Shown: one piece after another, positions 5,078 to 6,962 of the stretch
Layout of the letters: each line of letters starts with the position of its first letter
How positions within the stretch are numbered: position 1 is the stretch's first letter
NCBI GenBank assembly: GCA_023431245.1
Contig: JAEYXO010000372.1
Location: 1 to 6,962, forward strand
Direction of reading: 5' to 3'
DNA from: Pseudomonadota bacterium
GTDB taxonomy: Bacteria; Pseudomonadota; Gammaproteobacteria; Burkholderiales; SG8-41
Length of the DNA: 6,962 nt
The notes under the pieces: generated by a model
Database searches by the model: none
What the model was told of the DNA's origin: nothing
The model's input: the letters and a program-made list of their open reading frames with translations, nothing else
Translations under genes and position numbers: made by a program

Positions 5078-6805
5078 ATGAGCTTCACGATCCACGGCAT
5101 CGGCGTCTCCGGCGGCATTGCCATCGGCCATGCGCACCTGGTTTCGCACACCAAACTCGAAGTTGCGCATTACGACATTCCGGCCGGGCAGGTTGCCGAC
5201 GAATCGTCCCGCTTCGATGCCGCGGTAAAAACCGTCCGCGACGAACTTGAGCTGCTGCGCGGCTCGGTCCCGGCCGGCGCGCCGGCGGAACTCGACGCCT
5301 TCATCGACCTTCACCTGATGATCCTCGCCGACTCGACGCTGTCGGAGGCGCCGCGTGCAATCATCGCCAGCGAACTGTGCAACGCCGAATGGGCGCTGAA
5401 GGTGCAGACTGACGAGCTGCTGCAGCAGTTCGACGCGATCGAGGACAGCTATCTGCGAGAACGCCGCAGCGACGTGATCCAGGTGGCTCAGCGCGTGATG
5501 AAGGCGCTGTCGGGGCAGCCCGGTTACGCGCCGCCGCCGGCAGGCGACTCCGAACGCAACCTGGTGCTGGTCGCCCATGACCTCTCGCCCGCCGATGTCG
5601 TGCTGTTCAAGCAGCACCAGTTCGCCAGTTTCGTCACCGACCTCGGCGGCGCCACGTCGCACACCGCGATCGTCGCCCGCAGCCTGAACATCCCCTGCAT
5701 CGTCGCGCTTCACCACGCGCGCCAGCTGGTCCGTGAAAACGAGATCATCATCGTCGACGGCACCCAGGGCGTGGTCATCGTCGACCCCGATCCGCAGGTG
5801 CTGGCCGAGTACCAGCTGCGGCAGCGGGAATTCGGGCTCGAGCGCCAGAAACTGCGGCGGTTGCGGGACACGCCGGCGCGCACGCTCGACGGAGTCGACG
5901 TCGAACTCCATGCCAACATCGAGCTGCCGGGAGACGTCGCGCTGGCGCTCGACGGCGGCGCAACCGGCATCGGCCTCTTCCGCACCGAGTTCCTGTTCCT
6001 GAACCGCCCCGACCTGCCCGACGAGGATGAGCAGTTCGAGGCCTATCGCCGGGTCCTCGAGGAAATGGACGGGCGGCCGGTCACCATCCGCACCTATGAC
6101 CTTGGCGCCGACAAGCAGATCGATGACAACGCGCGGCTGGCCACCAACCCCGCCCTCGGCCTGCGCGCGATCCGGCTGTGCCTGACGGAGCCAAAACGCT
6201 TCATCACACAGCTGCGCGCGATGCTGCGGGCTTCGCGTTACGGCAGGATGAAAATCCTGATCCCGATGCTGATGAACGCGGCGGAAGTCGACCAGGCGCT
6301 GCAACTGCTGGAACAGGCGCGGCGCAGCCTCGACGATGACGGCATCGCCTATGACCGCAACGTGCCGGTGGGCGGCATGGTCGAAATCCCCGCGGCAGCG
6401 CTCGCGCTCGGTCTGCTGACAAAACGGCTGGATTTCCTGTCGGTGGGCACCAACGACCTGATCCAGTACATGCTCGCCATCGACCGCAGCGATGACACGG
6501 TCGCCCATCTCTACGACCCGCTGCATCCGGCAATCCTGGCGGTGCTGGCCCACGTGTTCAGGACCGCCGGCAAGGCCGGCATTCCGGTGTCGGTCTGCGG
6601 CGAAATGGCCGGCGACGTGGCGCTGACGCGACTGCTGCTGGGCCTGGGATTGCGGCAGTTCTCGATGCACTCCGCGCACCTGCCTGACGTCAAGCAGCGC
6701 GTGCTGAAAACCAGCCTTGCCGACGCCGTGCCGTTTGCACGCCGGATGCTGCGCGCGACCGATCCCGGCAGGCTGCAGCTGATGCTCGACAAACTGAACG
6801 CCTGA
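5078..6805 (+). CDS. ptsI: PTS enzyme I (phosphoenolpyruvate--protein phosphotransferase)
   Basis: Enzyme I autophosphorylates with PEP and passes the phosphate to HPr His15. It has 575 residues, the same as E. coli PtsI. The N-terminal HPr-binding and phosphohistidine part contains GGATSHTAIVARS with the active His195 (E. coli His189). The C-terminal PEP-binding barrel has Arg302 in LFRTEF (E. coli Arg296), Arg338 in IRTYD (Arg332), Glu436 in MVEIPAA (Glu431), Asn459 in GTNDL (Asn454) and the catalytic Cys507 in VCGEMAGD (Cys502). All key residues are therefore present, and the enzyme should be active. The ATG at 5078 gives the family start GIGVSGGIAIG within the first 20 residues. No strong ribosome site precedes it. 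It is the last gene of the set, and no terminator of its own lies between its stop codon and the promoter at 6816. Confidence 0.97.
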   Translation: MSFTIHGIGVSGGIAIGHAHLVSHTKLEVAHYDIPAGQVADESSRFDAAVKTVRDELELLRGSVPAGAPAELDAFIDLHLMILADSTLSEAPRAIIASELCNAEWALKVQTDELLQQFDAIEDSYLRERRSDVIQVAQRVMKALSGQPGYAPPPAGDSERNLVLVAHDLSPADVVLFKQHQFASFVTDLGGATSHTAIVARSLNIPCIVALHHARQLVRENEIIIVDGTQGVVIVDPDPQVLAEYQLRQREFGLERQKLRRLRDTPARTLDGVDVELHANIELPGDVALALDGGATGIGLFRTEFLFLNRPDLPDEDEQFEAYRRVLEEMDGRPVTIRTYDLGADKQIDDNARLATNPALGLRAIRLCLTEPKRFITQLRAMLRASRYGRMKILIPMLMNAAEVDQALQLLEQARRSLDDDGIAYDRNVPVGGMVEIPAAALALGLLTKRLDFLSVGTNDLIQYMLAIDRSDDTVAHLYDPLHPAILAVLAHVFRTAGKAGIPVSVCGEMAGDVALTRLLLGLGLRQFSMHSAHLPDVKQRVLKTSLADAVPFARRMLRATDPGRLQLMLDKLNA

Positions 6806-6815
6806 GCCGGCCCAT

Positions 6816-6844
6816 TTGACAAGGTCGTGCCCCGGAGGTAACGT
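6816..6844 (+). promoter_or_regulatory. Sigma70 promoter of the SAM-II riboswitch transcript
   Basis: A perfect TTGACA (6816-6821) is followed after 17 bp by TAACGT (6839-6844), which matches three of six -10 positions including the first T, the A and the last T. The predicted start is A6851, eight bases before the first stem of the riboswitch, a very natural arrangement. It begins 10 bases after the ptsI stop codon. Confidence 0.7.
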
Positions 6845-6858
6845 AACCGCACAGTTTT

Positions 6859-6909
6859 CGCGCCGATTTGAAATCAGCTTGCGGGCGCGTAATAAATCCG
6901 GCTAAAGAG
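6859..6909 (+). promoter_or_regulatory. SAM-II-type S-adenosylmethionine riboswitch
   Basis: The segment follows the compact SAM-II (metA motif) plan recalled from the family. The P1 stem is CGCGCC 6859-6864 with GGCGCG 6884-6889. Conserved GATTTGA follows at 6865-6871, then CTTGC at 6878-6882, TAATAAA at 6890-6896 and GGCTAAA at 6900-6906. An H-type pseudoknot could form by pairing AGC 6876-6878 with GCT 6901-6903, and possibly CGG 6882-6884 with CCG 6898-6900; I have not modelled this fully. The class binds S-adenosylmethionine and usually lowers expression of methionine or SAM synthesis genes. A promoter lies just upstream and a terminator 15 bases downstream, so control is probably by transcription termination. 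The regulated gene lies past the window edge. Confidence 0.88.
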
Positions 6910-6924
6910 ATCAGCAGTTCTCGG

Positions 6925-6955
6925 AACCCCGGCGCGCAGGCTTCGGGGTTTTTTT
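6925..6955 (+). terminator. Intrinsic terminator, expression platform of the SAM-II riboswitch
   Basis: AACCCCG (6925-6931) pairs with CGGGGTT (6944-6950) around a 12-base GC-rich loop. The T-run is 6949-6955, overlapping the stem by two bases. It probably forms when SAM is bound and stops transcription. It would also end read-through from ptsI, which has no other terminator. TCCG 6897-6900, inside the aptamer 3' strand, can pair with CGGA 6922-6925 at the foot of the terminator, which might be a weak antiterminator. An ATG follows at 6956, with GGGG (6945-6948) seven bases upstream, so the same hairpin might also hide a ribosome site. Confidence 0.85.
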
Positions 6956-6962
6956 ATGGCCA

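Noticed and set aside
4193..6679. Very long reverse-strand open frame (828 codons) opposite the PTS genes
   Set aside because: It spans three well-supported genes and their gaps, and its composition mirrors the sense codons. No family motif or ribosome site was seen.

Overview
The window looks like a chromosomal segment of a GC-rich betaproteobacterium. The Rhodocyclales/Nitrosomonadales range is my best guess, inferred from gene families and gene order recalled from memory. Three things point that way: a glnK-amtB pair behind an outer-membrane porin-like gene, the 'ferrooxidans-type' glutamate-cysteine ligase next to an ATP-grasp glutathione synthetase, and a short soluble PTS set (mannose-type IIA, HPr, enzyme I). 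All genes lie on the + strand. I see no insertion sequence, CRISPR array, tRNA/rRNA gene, prophage or toxin-antitoxin gene.

Layout. (1) 1-60 is the C-terminal end of a porin-like gene, followed by a perfect GC-rich hairpin (76-100). (2) glnK (119-457) and amtB (470-1867) form the ammonium-sensing and transport operon, closed by a strong intrinsic terminator (1891-1918). (3) gshA (1980-3287) and gshB (3284-4222) overlap by 4 bases and encode the two steps of glutathione synthesis. A -10-like box sits 7 bases before the gshA ATG, so the mRNA is probably leaderless. (4) Behind a possible sigma70 promoter (4257-4285) come manX-like IIA (4319-4741), ptsH (4722-4991) and ptsI (5078-6805). They form a phosphorelay with no membrane permease in view. 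(5) The last 150 bases hold a compact regulatory unit: a perfect TTGACA -35 box with a -10 at 17 bp, a SAM-II-type riboswitch (6859-6909) and an intrinsic terminator (6925-6955). An ATG starts on the first base after the T-run. The next gene, outside the window, is therefore predicted to belong to methionine/SAM metabolism.

How the parts work together. GlnK blocks AmtB when nitrogen is plentiful. GshA and GshB make glutathione from glutamate, cysteine and glycine. Enzyme I takes phosphate from PEP and passes it to HPr His15 and then to IIA His9, most likely as a regulatory signal. The SAM riboswitch would shut off a methionine gene when SAM is abundant. The coding content is conserved housekeeping biology. 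The regulatory architecture (riboswitch-terminator-ATG, leaderless gshA, intercistronic hairpins) is the most interesting part, and I found no convincing new system.
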